This document shows, one piece after another, positions 9,806-18,137 of a DNA stretch of 64,000 nt; the first letter of the stretch is position 1; each line of letters starts with the position of its first letter. The translations under genes were made by a program, and so were the position numbers. The stretch is from Bacteroidota bacterium (GTDB taxonomy: Bacteria > Bacteroidota > Bacteroidia > Bacteroidales > UBA10428). The stretch covers positions 2,790,001 through 2,854,000 of the forward strand of contig CP065006.1 of the NCBI GenBank assembly GCA_016699695.1, written 5' to 3'. The notes under the pieces were generated by a model. The model was not told where the DNA came from. It saw only the letters and a list, made by a program, of their open reading frames with translations, and did not search any database.

Positions 9806-10566
9806 AATTGCTGTCGACGAAATTCTCCTAAAACCAGCGCAGTAGCAACCGACACATTTAACGATTCGCTAAAATCGCTATTGGTCGAGGCATGAGGAAT
9901 TAAAAGACGTGCGTTTAGTTTTTTCCTGATATCCTCAGAAAGGCCAGTTGATTCGTTTCCCATTATTACAATGGAAGCTTGTTGAAGCTTTTGAGTGTAG
10001 ATGTTTTCGCCGTCCAATGCAGTTCCATAAATTTTGGCGACTTTACTGTCCAGTTGGTTCAAATACAAGGGCAAATCAAGATAATGTATCCTCACCCTAA
10101 AAATGCTGCCCATGGTGGCCTGCACACTTTTTGGGTTAAAACAATCTACACATTGCTGGGAACAAATGATGTCCTTAACACCAAACCAATCGGCCAATCT
10201 TATTATGGTGCCCATGTTTCCGGGATCTCTGATATCTTCAAGCGCAAGCACCAAAGTGTCAATACCTTTAAAATTCATTACAGGATGCACAGGTTTATTT
10301 AAAACAGCCAGCACTTCCTGTGGGGTTTTAAGGCTCGATATTTTTTTGAGGTTGGAATAGTCGGTTATAAATGTTTTGTCGGGCAAAAGAGAGGAATACT
10401 TTTCTGCTTGTGCATCGGTGCAAATTATGGCAGAAATTTGTTGCGAATTGTTTTTGATTGCTTCCAAAACCATTTTTGCTCCTTCCGCAATATATAGGCC
10501 CTCCAAATCGCGGTACTTTTTTTCCTGCAAAGAGCGATATAATTTTATTTTATTTGTCGACAGCAT
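9793..10566 (-). CDS. TrmH/SpoU-family RNA 2'-O-methyltransferase
   Basis: A 257-residue SPOUT-class, S-adenosylmethionine-dependent methyltransferase acting on tRNA or rRNA ribose. It has the family motifs LALEDIRDPGNMGTIIRLADWFG (about 106-128), VIMGNESTGLSEDIR (about 196-210) and SLNVSVATALVLGEF (about 235-249). These form the trefoil-knot cofactor site. An N-terminal substrate-binding domain (residues 1 to about 95) is also present, as in RlmB-like or TsnR-like members. The exact modified nucleotide cannot be told. It converges on porT with a 13-bp overlap and diverges from tamL. Adjacency of a TrmH-type gene and tamL is, from memory, common in Bacteroidota. Confidence 0.85.
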   Translation of the reverse strand: MLSTNKIKLYRSLQEKKYRDLEGLYIAEGAKMVLEAIKNNSQQISAIICTDAQAEKYSSLLPDKTFITDYSNLKKISSLKTPQEVLAVLNKPVHPVMNFKGIDTLVLALEDIRDPGNMGTIIRLADWFGVKDIICSQQCVDCFNPKSVQATMGSIFRVRIHYLDLPLYLNQLDSKVAKIYGTALDGENIYTQKLQQASIVIMGNESTGLSEDIRKKLNARLLIPHASTNSDFSESLNVSVATALVLGEFRRQQFYSK

Positions 10567-10709
10567 TATCGCAATAGGTTAACTTCAATTATTTTTCATT
10601 CTTAAAGCAATAAATCAAAGCCACTGTATTATTTTTGAGCTCACCTGAAAAATCTGGCAGAAGGGTTCAATGGCATACACTTCTTCCGTAAAAATTCAAA
10701 TATACCATA

Positions 10710-13016
10710 TTGTTGAACACCTTCCGAAGAAATATAAAATCATCCTTCACTCAGGCGGCCATCCTTTGCTGTTTATTCATTTGTTTTTCTTGTGCACCAA
10801 CCCGTCGTTTGGCAGAGGATGAGCAACTCTTTATTCGGAGTAAAGTTTTGATAGACAAAGAAGTAACGGATCAAACTACCTTGCGAAAATACGAGCGCAT
10901 GTTGCCCAATAAAACAGTGCTGGGTGTAAGGTTCCACCTTTACTTATACAGTATAGCCAAGCCCGGGAAGGAAACCTGGCCTCATGCATGGTTAAGAAAA
11001 ATCGGTGAGCCTCCGGTATTATACGACTCAGCCTTGGTAGCAAGTACGCGGAAAAACTTTGCCAGTTACCTGAGCGACAAAGGTTATAGCCAGGTAGAAG
11101 TGGAAAGTGAAATGAAAAGCCGAAAAAAGAAGGTAAAGGCAGTATACCGAATTGATCCTGGTGAGCCCACACTTATAAAATCGCTACAATATCGTCTCGA
11201 AGATACCTCTGTTGCAAAGCATTTTTTATCTGATACTCTTAATTCACTTATCAGGTTGAATGAACCCTTTGATAAGATTATGATGATGCAGGAAAGGCTT
11301 AGGATAGAGACCCAAATGAAGAACCTTGGCTATTATCGGTTTACACGCGAACATGTTTATTACGAAGTTAAACCTTTGTCCAATCCCAATGAAGTTTCTG
11401 TAATGCTTGTGGTGAAGCAAGATATTGACAGTCCTTTCGATCCGGTAAGCAAGGTAAGAAAGCACAGACAATTTAAAGTAAACTCGGTTGAAATTTACCC
11501 CTCTTATTCATTGGCCGAGAAGGCAATTAGCAGCGATACACTGTTTTATCAGCAGCATCAGATTGTATATTTTAACCGACCTGTGCTCAGGGCACCAACC
11601 CTTGTGGCAGCCAATAACATTTTACCGGGCAGTATTTATAGCCTGAAAAATGTAGAACGCACCTACAACGATCTCACTGCTTTGGGTTTGTTTCGATACA
11701 TGAATGTGAGTATGAAAGAATCCGATTCGAGAGGGCAATATGGCCTGTTAGATTGTCGCATCGACCTCGATATGCGAAAAAAACAGTCGTATGCCCTCGA
11801 GTTTAACGTAACCAATTCATCTTACGACTTCGGCATTAGTGGAGGTATTACCTATAATAATTACAATCTGTTCAGAAATGGCGAGCATCTTCAGATACGT
11901 ACTACAGGCTCTGTGGAGTCGCTTGAAAACCGGCAGAATGTAACAGAACCCATGCGCGAAATAGGTCTGGCAGGTTTGTTCGAAACACCCCGGTTTCTGC
12001 TACCTTTTAATGCCGAAGACTTCGAACGTAAATATAAACCACGCACACAATTACAGTCATCTTACAATTATCAGAATCAGCCAAACTACATTCGTACCAT
12101 CGTGAATGCTTCTTTTGGTTACAACTGGAAAGGCAATGTGTACAACCGGCATGTGCTTAAGCCCTTCGATTTTTATCTGGTGAAGTTACCCCGGATTAAT
12201 CAGGAATACATCGACTCGGTTTACGGTAATACAAGGTTAGAGAACAGCTTCATTAACCACACCATATTGGGTATTAATTACAGTTTCGAATTTAACAATC
12301 AGCAGTTAAAACGAGGCAATAGTTTTGTATACCTGCGTTACAATATAGAATCGGCCGGCCTCTTGTTGAATGTGGCAAACCAGTTAGGAAACTGGAGTAG
12401 CGACTCCTTATTTTTTGGTGTGGGTTATTTTCAATATATCAAAACAGACATCGATTTCAGAAATTACAACATTATTACACCCCGTAACCGCGTGGTATAT
12501 CGAATTTTTGCAGGAATCGGTCTACCGTATGGCAACTCTGATGCTATGCCTTTCGAAAAAATGTATTGGGCAGGTGGGCCCTATGGTATCCGTGCATGGG
12601 GCGAGCGCACACTGGGGCCAGGTCCTTATTTTGGTTATGGAGGTAAAAATCAGTCGGGTGAAGAAAAACCTGAACCTCTGGGCGACATTAAATTAGAAGG
12701 AAACATTGAGTATCGTTTTAAGTTGTTCTGGAAGCTGGAGGGAGCCTTATTTGCCGATGCTGGAAATATCTGGTTGCTCACTGATATTCCGGAATATCCA
12801 GGATCTGGATTTCATCTTGATACTTTTTATAAAGATATTGCACTGGGAGTTGGTTTCGGAACCCGTTTTGATTTTTCTTTTGTATTACTTCGGGTCGATA
12901 TTGGTTTTAAAATGTACGATCCATCCATTACATCCGGCACGCGATGGGTGATCCGCAATCCTGAAAGAAATTTCTGGCAAAGCACCTTTCAGTTTGGAAT
13001 TGGTTATCCCTTCTAA
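10710..13016 (+). CDS. tamL: TamL-like BamA/TamA-family outer-membrane lipoprotein
   Basis: A 768-residue Omp85-superfamily protein. The signal sequence ends in FSC with the lipidated Cys at residue 28. This lipoprotein anchor distinguishes TamL of Bacteroidota from plain BamA/TamA. POTRA-like periplasmic modules span about 40-370. A beta-barrel follows (about 380-768) with the surface-antigen motif GGPYGIRAWGERTLGPG (about 630-646) and a terminal aromatic residue (YPF), as in Bam-inserted barrels. The role is export or assembly of envelope material together with TamB. A TATTTTTG box at 10630-10637 may be its -7 element. tamB is not found downstream: an IS701-family element sits exactly at the tamL stop codon, which the 4-bp target duplication restores. 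The protein is intact. Confidence 0.8.
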   Translation: MLNTFRRNIKSSFTQAAILCCLFICFSCAPTRRLAEDEQLFIRSKVLIDKEVTDQTTLRKYERMLPNKTVLGVRFHLYLYSIAKPGKETWPHAWLRKIGEPPVLYDSALVASTRKNFASYLSDKGYSQVEVESEMKSRKKKVKAVYRIDPGEPTLIKSLQYRLEDTSVAKHFLSDTLNSLIRLNEPFDKIMMMQERLRIETQMKNLGYYRFTREHVYYEVKPLSNPNEVSVMLVVKQDIDSPFDPVSKVRKHRQFKVNSVEIYPSYSLAEKAISSDTLFYQQHQIVYFNRPVLRAPTLVAANNILPGSIYSLKNVERTYNDLTALGLFRYMNVSMKESDSRGQYGLLDCRIDLDMRKKQSYALEFNVTNSSYDFGISGGITYNNYNLFRNGEHLQIRTTGSVESLENRQNVTEPMREIGLAGLFETPRFLLPFNAEDFERKYKPRTQLQSSYNYQNQPNYIRTIVNASFGYNWKGNVYNRHVLKPFDFYLVKLPRINQEYIDSVYGNTRLENSFINHTILGINYSFEFNNQQLKRGNSFVYLRYNIESAGLLLNVANQLGNWSSDSLFFGVGYFQYIKTDIDFRNYNIITPRNRVVYRIFAGIGLPYGNSDAMPFEKMYWAGGPYGIRAWGERTLGPGPYFGYGGKNQSGEEKPEPLGDIKLEGNIEYRFKLFWKLEGALFADAGNIWLLTDIPEYPGSGFHLDTFYKDIALGVGFGTRFDFSFVLLRVDIGFKMYDPSITSGTRWVIRNPERNFWQSTFQFGIGYPF

Positions 13017-13033
13017 TTCTACTTTAACAGATT
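13013..13033. repeat. Left target duplication and left inverted repeat of the IS701 element
   Basis: CTAA (13013-13016) is the target duplication. It consists of the last base of the tamL Phe codon plus its TAA stop. The 17-bp terminal repeat follows at 13017-13033 and runs into the transposase stop codon (13033-13035, minus strand). Confidence 0.9.
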
Positions 13034-14513
13034 TACAATTTTGAATATGAGTAATTTATATCACGCTGTCGTTTTAAATGCCGGTCATAAATTCTATCAA
13101 TCATTTGTTCTTCGGTCATCTGTTTATAAAGTTTAAAAGTGATAAATTCTTTAATATCACGAGCCGATAGTAAAGGTAAATCATCAAAGCAATGCAATTT
13201 TTCTTTTAAAATAAATGACGAGACCAAAAAGTTTAATGCAACCTGGTGTTGCCATGCAAGCCATTTTCGTGTCTGAAACTGGTCTAGCCCGAGTATCTGT
13301 TTTGATTCTTTTATGCAATGTTCTACAAAGTACCGTTGTGCTTGCATATAGGCTATAGCTTTCTTAGTGTATTGTTCAAGATTAGCATTGGTAAAAGAAT
13401 ATTTTATTTCGTCCTTGCCTTCTTTGGTTTTCGTTTTACGGATAACCAGTAACCTTTGCTCTACTTGCATTTTACTGTTATTGATTATCCAAAGCTTTAT
13501 AAAATGATAGTCAGCTACAAGAACTCCTTTGGCTGTATTACGAACACTAATACGCTGCCAATTTTCGTCATTTAAAGTCTGTAAATATTTTGATACACTT
13601 AATTCGTCTGTAGTTGCTTTTAATTTCTTGGGTTCACGACCCTTATTGCTTTTTCGCTCGGGAATAGCCAAGTCAGGACGTTCCAAATATATTTTTTGGT
13701 CTTTATGGATATCCAGCATGTACAGATAACCAAGCAAATCTATGCTGCTGGCAAAATCCACATCGTTACCATAATAACCATCGCCTCCAATAAAATCGAA
13801 GATGATGCCATTGGTTACTTGCTGGCGAATAATTTCTAATGCCAGTTCGAGCTTAGTTTTAAATGTTCGGTGCTTTACAGGAACGCCTGCTTTTTCGCAT
13901 CTTGTCTTGTCGTCACACCAAGCCTTGGGAAGGTATAGTCGGGCATCAACCATTGATGCAAAATCCCCATTACTTAAACAAGCAAATACCGCAACCTGAC
14001 TATTTGATAGTTTCCCTACATTCCCACAATATTGATGTCCAACGCCTACGCTATGGTCGCCTTTTTTTACCCAACCACTTTCATCAATAATCAATCCTGT
14101 AAGTTTTCTTTTGGGTAAAACCTGGCTTACTTCCTGGGCTACTTGATTTATCAAAACTCGATGATCCCAGTTAGACTCAGTTATAAAGTGCTGCATTTGA
14201 TGGTAGTTAGCTCCCAAATCTTCGCTTATTCTTTCAATATTGCGCATCTGACTTTGTATTATTCCTAATGAATATTGCTGTGCTTTGTCAAAGAACTTCT
14301 TTGTTGAATTACAAAATACATGCTGATAATCATTAAGGTGAACACTAACTCGCTCTATTACAGAGGTCAGTGTTTTTCCATATCGATTATTATTTTTACG
14401 TTGTATTAAACATTTTTCGGAACGATAAGCCTGTTTTTCTGTGCATTGAAGATACTGAATTTCCTTGAAATATCAATGTTTACAAGGGTTTTGTTTAATC
14501 TGTTAAAGTAGAA
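13017..14513 (-). mobile_element. IS701-family insertion sequence, 1497 bp, complete
   Basis: The element has perfect 17-bp terminal inverted repeats (TTCTACTTTAACAGATT at 13017-13033, its complement at 14497-14513). It is flanked by a 4-bp direct repeat CTAA (13013-13016 and 14514-14517). CTAA fits the YTAR target duplication known for the IS701 family. One gene fills it: a transposase on the minus strand whose stop codon overlaps the left repeat by one base. Intact ends, an intact target duplication and a long open transposase frame suggest a recent insertion. The target was the last codon and stop of tamL. Confidence 0.92.
13033..14247 (-). CDS. IS701-family DDE transposase (5' end uncertain)
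   Basis: From the ATG at 14247 the protein has 404 residues. The IS701 core is clear: LIIDESGWVKKG with catalytic Asp55, the HQYCGNVGK segment, FIGGDGYYGND with Asp156, and RYFVEHCIKESKQILGLD with Glu309 in the R-(3)-E-(6)-K arrangement of IS4/IS701 enzymes. Family members normally begin earlier. Here the reading frame stays open another 75 codons, to a stop at 14473-14475, and encodes IS701-like residues such as QQYSLGIIQSQMRNIERIS. That extension contains no ATG, GTG or TTG. Translation may start at a rare codon (ATT, CTG), by frameshifting, or only at 14247, which would remove part of the N-terminal domain. The mobility of this copy is therefore uncertain. Confidence 0.85.
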   Translation of the reverse strand: MRNIERISEDLGANYHQMQHFITESNWDHRVLINQVAQEVSQVLPKRKLTGLIIDESGWVKKGDHSVGVGHQYCGNVGKLSNSQVAVFACLSNGDFASMVDARLYLPKAWCDDKTRCEKAGVPVKHRTFKTKLELALEIIRQQVTNGIIFDFIGGDGYYGNDVDFASSIDLLGYLYMLDIHKDQKIYLERPDLAIPERKSNKGREPKKLKATTDELSVSKYLQTLNDENWQRISVRNTAKGVLVADYHFIKLWIINNSKMQVEQRLLVIRKTKTKEGKDEIKYSFTNANLEQYTKKAIAYMQAQRYFVEHCIKESKQILGLDQFQTRKWLAWQHQVALNFLVSSFILKEKLHCFDDLPLLSARDIKEFITFKLYKQMTEEQMIDRIYDRHLKRQRDINYSYSKL

Positions 14514-14517
14514 CTAA
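14497..14517. repeat. Right inverted repeat and right target duplication of the IS701 element
   Basis: AATCTGTTAAAGTAGAA at 14497-14513 is the exact reverse complement of the left end. CTAA at 14514-14517 repeats the left flanking bases. Confidence 0.9.
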
Positions 14518-14746
14518 AGTATATCTTAATTAAAGTGTTGGGTTGGTTTCCTGCCAATCATTTTTTTTCGGAACGATTTCTACTGAAAAATTCACTTTTC
14601 TGTTTGGTTCATTAGGCGCTGAACTATTTTTTTTGTTTTTTTGCACTTTGTTTTCAAAACAATTTTGCATTTGTCCTTTCAACCTTGAACTATAAAATGC
14701 AGGAGTAAATACCATGTTTCAGATTGATTAACTTAAACTTTATAGA
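14518..14746. other. Spacer between IS701 element and fba
   Basis: A 229-bp AT-rich stretch that was joined to the tamL stop codon before the IS inserted. No promoter matching TTTG/TAnnTTTG was found. A 61-codon minus-strand frame (14530-14715) has no recognisable product and is not called a gene. Confidence 0.4.
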
Positions 14747-15811
14747 ATGAATTTCGATCAAATTAAACCAGGTGTTGTAACCGGAGATGATCTTCAGTTG
14801 CTGTTTGATATCGCTAAAAAGAACCAGTTTGCAATTCCCGCAGTGAATGTGGTGGGATCGAACTCGATTAATGCTGTGCTCGAAGCAGCCAAAAATCAGA
14901 ATTACCCCATCATTATTCAGTTTTCAAACGGCGGTGCAGTTTTTAATGCCGGAAAAGGAGCTCCTTCAGCCAACCAGGCATCTGCCATTGTGGGTGCTGT
15001 AATTGGTGCCGAAGGTGTGCATAAATTGGCCGAGCTCTATGGTGTGCGCGTTATACTTCATACCGACCATGCCGCAAAAAGTCTTCTTCCTTGGATCGAC
15101 GGTTTGCTCGATGCAGGCGAGAAATTCTTCAAAGCCAACGGAAAACCGCTTTTCAGCTCGCATATGTTAGATCTTTCTGAGGAGCCACTCAAAGAAAACA
15201 TCGAGATATGTAAAAAATACCTCGAGCGCATGAGCAAAATGAAGATGACTCTGGAAATTGAATTAGGCGTTACCGGTGGCGAAGAAGATGGCGTAGATAA
15301 CTCCGATGTCGACAATGCACTTCTCTATACACAACCCAGCGAAGTAGCTTATGCTTACGAGGAGCTTTCGAAAGTTAGTCATCGCTTTACCATTGCTGCT
15401 TCTTTTGGCAACGTGCATGGCGTATACAAACCAGGAAATGTGAAATTGACTCCTAAGATTCTCGACAACAGCCAGAAATACATTCAGGATAAATATAAAA
15501 CAGGACCACAACCCGTTTACTTTGTATTCCATGGTGGCTCGGGATCATCGCGTGAGGAAATTCGCGAAGCCATTTCGTACGGAGTAATTAAAATGAACAT
15601 CGATACCGATACGCAATGGGCTTTCTGGGATGGTATTCGTAAATATGAAGCAGCCAACCGTGGTTACCTGCAAGGTCAAATTGGTAATCCGGAAGGTGAA
15701 GACAAACCGAACAAGAAAAAGTACGATCCGCGCGTTTGGCTCAGGAAAGCTGAAGAAGCGATGATTGCCAGGCTGAAAGAAGCCTATGAAGACTTGAATT
15801 GCGGAAACTAG
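14747..15811 (+). CDS. fba: Class II fructose-bisphosphate aldolase
   Basis: A 354-residue class II zinc-dependent aldolase of the long FbaA type. It cleaves fructose 1,6-bisphosphate to dihydroxyacetone phosphate and glyceraldehyde 3-phosphate, in reverse for gluconeogenesis. Metal-binding HTDHAA lies at about 105-110 (Asp and His of the catalytic/zinc set) and LEIELGVTGGEEDGVDNS at about 168-185. SFGNVHGVYKPGNVKL (about 225-240) and FHGGSGSSREEI (about 264-275) contain the further zinc His residues and the phosphate-binding glycines. Length and motif order match the E. coli enzyme group. It is followed by a strong terminator. It lies downstream of the IS element and is probably transcribed on its own. 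Confidence 0.93.
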   Translation: MNFDQIKPGVVTGDDLQLLFDIAKKNQFAIPAVNVVGSNSINAVLEAAKNQNYPIIIQFSNGGAVFNAGKGAPSANQASAIVGAVIGAEGVHKLAELYGVRVILHTDHAAKSLLPWIDGLLDAGEKFFKANGKPLFSSHMLDLSEEPLKENIEICKKYLERMSKMKMTLEIELGVTGGEEDGVDNSDVDNALLYTQPSEVAYAYEELSKVSHRFTIAASFGNVHGVYKPGNVKLTPKILDNSQKYIQDKYKTGPQPVYFVFHGGSGSSREEIREAISYGVIKMNIDTDTQWAFWDGIRKYEAANRGYLQGQIGNPEGEDKPNKKKYDPRVWLRKAEEAMIARLKEAYEDLNCGN

Positions 15812-15836
15812 TAAACAAGATCTCCGAAATAATTAC

Positions 15837-15866
15837 GAGGTGGGTATTTTACCCACCTCTTTTTGT
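15837..15866 (+). terminator. Rho-independent terminator after fba
   Basis: A 10-bp stem GAGGTGGGTA/TACCCACCTC (15837-15846 with 15850-15859) with a 3-nt loop, followed by an almost pure T run. Confidence 0.9.
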
Positions 15867-15886
15867 TTTTTTATTAACTTGAGCCC

Positions 15887-16771
15887 ATGACAATGCTCGG
15901 TAAAATAAAACCCTATTTCGAATTTACTCCGCAAGAGCAACGGGGTATGGTGGTGCTCATAATCCTGATATTTCTGAGTGTATTGCTCAAAATATTTTGG
16001 CCAGTTTTTCAGACGGCAGAGGAGGAGCCGATGGTCATTACAATCGAACAAATCAAACCTGATTCTGAGCAAGAGGTCCCCTCAGGTATTGCACAGAAAA
16101 AGAACGAGTGGACAAAAGAATCAACAGCCCCTAACATTCAATTTAAAGGCAAACTTGATCCGAATAGTGCCACGCAGGCAGAGCTTACTCAATTAGGTTT
16201 TTCTGAATTTTCTGCAAGAAATGTTGAGAAATACAGAAAAAGGGGAGGGAGGTTTGAATCGGAAGCCGATTTGATGAAGATATATGGCGTTGATTCTAGT
16301 TTTGTGGTTTTAGCACGTAATTACCTGGTATATCCTGCTCCTGAAACTATTCAGACAAAAAAAACAGCTTCACTTTCAAAAATAGAAATCAACAATGCGC
16401 TTTCCATTGAGTTGGAAAAAATACCCTGCATTGGACCGACCTTAAGTGAAAGAATTTTGCTTTATCGCGATAAGTTGGGTGGATTTTACGCTCAAGATCA
16501 ATTAAAAGAAGTATATGGCATCGATTCGAGTTGTTACAGCAATCTTAAAGAATACATCTCTATCGATACCAGCTTAATCAGGAAAATAAACCTGAATAAG
16601 AGTACAGAAAAAGAACTCGATTTACATCCCTATATCACCACTTACCAGGCAAAGGGAATTGTAAAATTCCGCGAATTGGATGGGCCGATAACTAGGCCTG
16701 AGACACTTGTCGACAATCGCATTCTTAGTTCCCGCCAGCTTGATAAATTGAGGGTATATCTGAATTGGTAA
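15887..16771 (+). CDS. Membrane-anchored ComEA-like helix-hairpin-helix protein
   Basis: A 294-residue protein with one N-terminal membrane helix (about residues 19-40, MVVLIILIFLSVLLKIFWPVF). Three helix-hairpin-helix modules follow: about 88-145 (DPNSATQAELTQLGFSEFSARNV), about 165-220 (IEINNALSIELEKIPCIGPTLSERI) and about 228-294. HhH_3/ComEA modules bind DNA without sequence specificity. ComEA proteins receive incoming DNA during natural transformation, but Bacteroidota carry such proteins of unknown role, so DNA uptake is only inferred. The middle module keeps the IPCIGP hairpin; the outer two are degenerate. It follows the fba terminator by about 20 bp, so it probably has its own promoter or relies on read-through. 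Confidence 0.7.
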   Translation: MTMLGKIKPYFEFTPQEQRGMVVLIILIFLSVLLKIFWPVFQTAEEEPMVITIEQIKPDSEQEVPSGIAQKKNEWTKESTAPNIQFKGKLDPNSATQAELTQLGFSEFSARNVEKYRKRGGRFESEADLMKIYGVDSSFVVLARNYLVYPAPETIQTKKTASLSKIEINNALSIELEKIPCIGPTLSERILLYRDKLGGFYAQDQLKEVYGIDSSCYSNLKEYISIDTSLIRKINLNKSTEKELDLHPYITTYQAKGIVKFRELDGPITRPETLVDNRILSSRQLDKLRVYLNW

Positions 16772-16914
16772 TATTTTAAAAATAAGAGAAAAAACACTAA
16801 AACTTTTAGAATAAAAATCCTATATTTAAAGTAAACAGAACAAGCATAGAATTTGTTAGTAGTTGGCACTTGACAAATAAATTTTGGACTAATTAAGATT
16901 TTATCATTTAATTT

Positions 16915-16945
16915 TTTGCGTTTTAGATTTATAGTAATAAATTTG
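16915..16945 (+). promoter_or_regulatory. Bacteroidota-type promoter of rpsU
   Basis: TTTG at 16915-16918, 19-bp spacer, TAAATTTG at 16938-16945: an exact match to the TTTG/TAnnTTTG consensus. The transcript start would be near 16952, leaving a leader of about 23 nt before the rpsU ATG. Confidence 0.8.
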
Positions 16946-16974
16946 CGCCTCGTTTCATTTAACTCAAACGGATA

Positions 16975-17166
16975 ATGATTATAGTACCTGTAAAAGAAGG
17001 CGAAAACATTGAAAGAGCTCTTAAAAAATTTAAGAGAAAATTTGAAAAAACCGGAGTTGTAAAAGAACTCCGTGGGCGTCAGGCTTTTGAAAAACCTTCG
17101 GTAGTGCGCCGCGAGGAAGTTAAAAAAGCTATTTACGTTCAAAAGATGCAGCAAAACGACGAGTAA
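16975..17166 (+). CDS. rpsU: 30S ribosomal protein bS21
   Basis: A 63-residue, highly basic protein matching bS21 end to end (MIIVPVKEGENIERALKKFKRKFEKTGVVKELR, then RRQAFE-like segment). In Bacteroidota ribosomes bS21, with bS18 and bS6, holds the 3' end of 16S rRNA so that the anti-Shine-Dalgarno is unavailable. It has its own strong promoter. The start region has only a weak GGA and no extended Shine-Dalgarno. It is followed after 65 bp by the recombinase gene and then hpf, probably in one transcript. Confidence 0.95.
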   Translation: MIIVPVKEGENIERALKKFKRKFEKTGVVKELRGRQAFEKPSVVRREEVKKAIYVQKMQQNDE

Positions 17167-17231
17167 GTCTTAATCAGGGATTGTCTGAAATTTATTGAGG
17201 TGCCAACCTGTTCAACAATCAATCCCTGTAC

Positions 17232-18116
17232 ATGGATGCATTTCAACTCTTTATTGAATATATAACGAACGAAAAGCGTTTTTCTGTTCACACTCAGCGT
17301 GCATACAGAGACGATATTCGTTCGTTTTATATTTTTCGAAAAATTGATACAGACGAGGCTGTACTTTCAGCAAACTCATCGGATGTCAGAAAGTGGATGC
17401 ATTATCTTGCTGAAAATAAGGTAGGTGCCCGATCCATCAAGCGTAAGATTTCATCCCTTAAGGCTTTTTATAAGTTTTTGCTACGCGAAAATTATCTGAC
17501 AAAAAATCCAGTGGCAGGTGTAATTGCCCCCAAATCTCGGCACTCGCTGCCAGATTTCTTTACAGAACGTGATTTAACTAATCTATTCGATTTTGTTCTT
17601 TTCGAAAGTACCTACGAAGGACAACGTGATAAAATAATTTTAAATCTGTTTTATTATACAGGAATGAGGTTGTCTGAATTGGTCAACCTTCGCATTGTGG
17701 ATGTTGATTTTGGCCTGAAACAAATAAAAGTAACAGGCAAACGAAACAAGCAGCGGCAAATTCCCCTCAGCGACAATTTTTTAGCAGAACTTCAGCACTA
17801 TTTAACTGTGCGCGATGCCTTTTCACCTGGCGATCCACAGGGTTATTTGATGCTCACAAGCAAAGCAACACCTGTGTATGCCCGAATGGTGCAACGGATA
17901 GTAAGCAAATATTTCGAACAGGTAACTACTGCCGACAAGAAGCATCCGCATAAATTACGTCACAGTTTTGCCACCCACATGCTCAATCATGGAGCCGATC
18001 TCAATGCAGTGAAGGAACTACTAGGGCACGCCAATCTGGCTGCTACCGAGATTTACACCCACAATACCTACGAAAAATTGAAGAGTATTTATAACCAGGC
18101 CCATCCTAGGGCTTAA
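17232..18116 (+). CDS. xerC: XerC/XerD-type tyrosine recombinase
   Basis: A 294-residue tyrosine recombinase of Xer length. A SAM-like core-binding domain covers residues 1-90. The catalytic domain has Arg146 (TGMRLSEL), Lys170, His240 and Arg243 (HKLRHSFATHML), His266 (LLGHANL) and Tyr275 (EIYTH), the full active-site set. Xer recombinases resolve chromosome dimers at dif near the terminus. The location between rpsU and hpf is a housekeeping context, not an integron or phage one. Whether it is the XerC or XerD partner cannot be decided without the second Xer gene, which is not in the window. Confidence 0.88.
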   Translation: MDAFQLFIEYITNEKRFSVHTQRAYRDDIRSFYIFRKIDTDEAVLSANSSDVRKWMHYLAENKVGARSIKRKISSLKAFYKFLLRENYLTKNPVAGVIAPKSRHSLPDFFTERDLTNLFDFVLFESTYEGQRDKIILNLFYYTGMRLSELVNLRIVDVDFGLKQIKVTGKRNKQRQIPLSDNFLAELQHYLTVRDAFSPGDPQGYLMLTSKATPVYARMVQRIVSKYFEQVTTADKKHPHKLRHSFATHMLNHGADLNAVKELLGHANLAATEIYTHNTYEKLKSIYNQAHPRA

Positions 18117-18123
18117 ATTAAAC

Positions 18124-18130
18124 AAGGAGG
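18124..18130 (+). promoter_or_regulatory. Perfect Shine-Dalgarno sequence of hpf
   Basis: AAGGAGG lies 7 nt before the hpf ATG. Most genes in this window have no Shine-Dalgarno; the only other clear case is AAAGGAG (20760-20766) before nusG. Confidence 0.85.
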
Positions 18131-18137
18131 AAATGTT

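Noticed and set aside
14530..14715. 61-codon minus-strand frame between the IS element and fba
   Set aside because: Low-complexity, Lys/Asn-rich, no recognisable family, no promoter; likely chance in AT-rich DNA.
17232..18116. Tyrosine recombinase considered as a phage or integron integrase
   Set aside because: No attachment site, cassette array or phage genes nearby; its setting between rpsU and hpf and its Xer length indicate a housekeeping recombinase.
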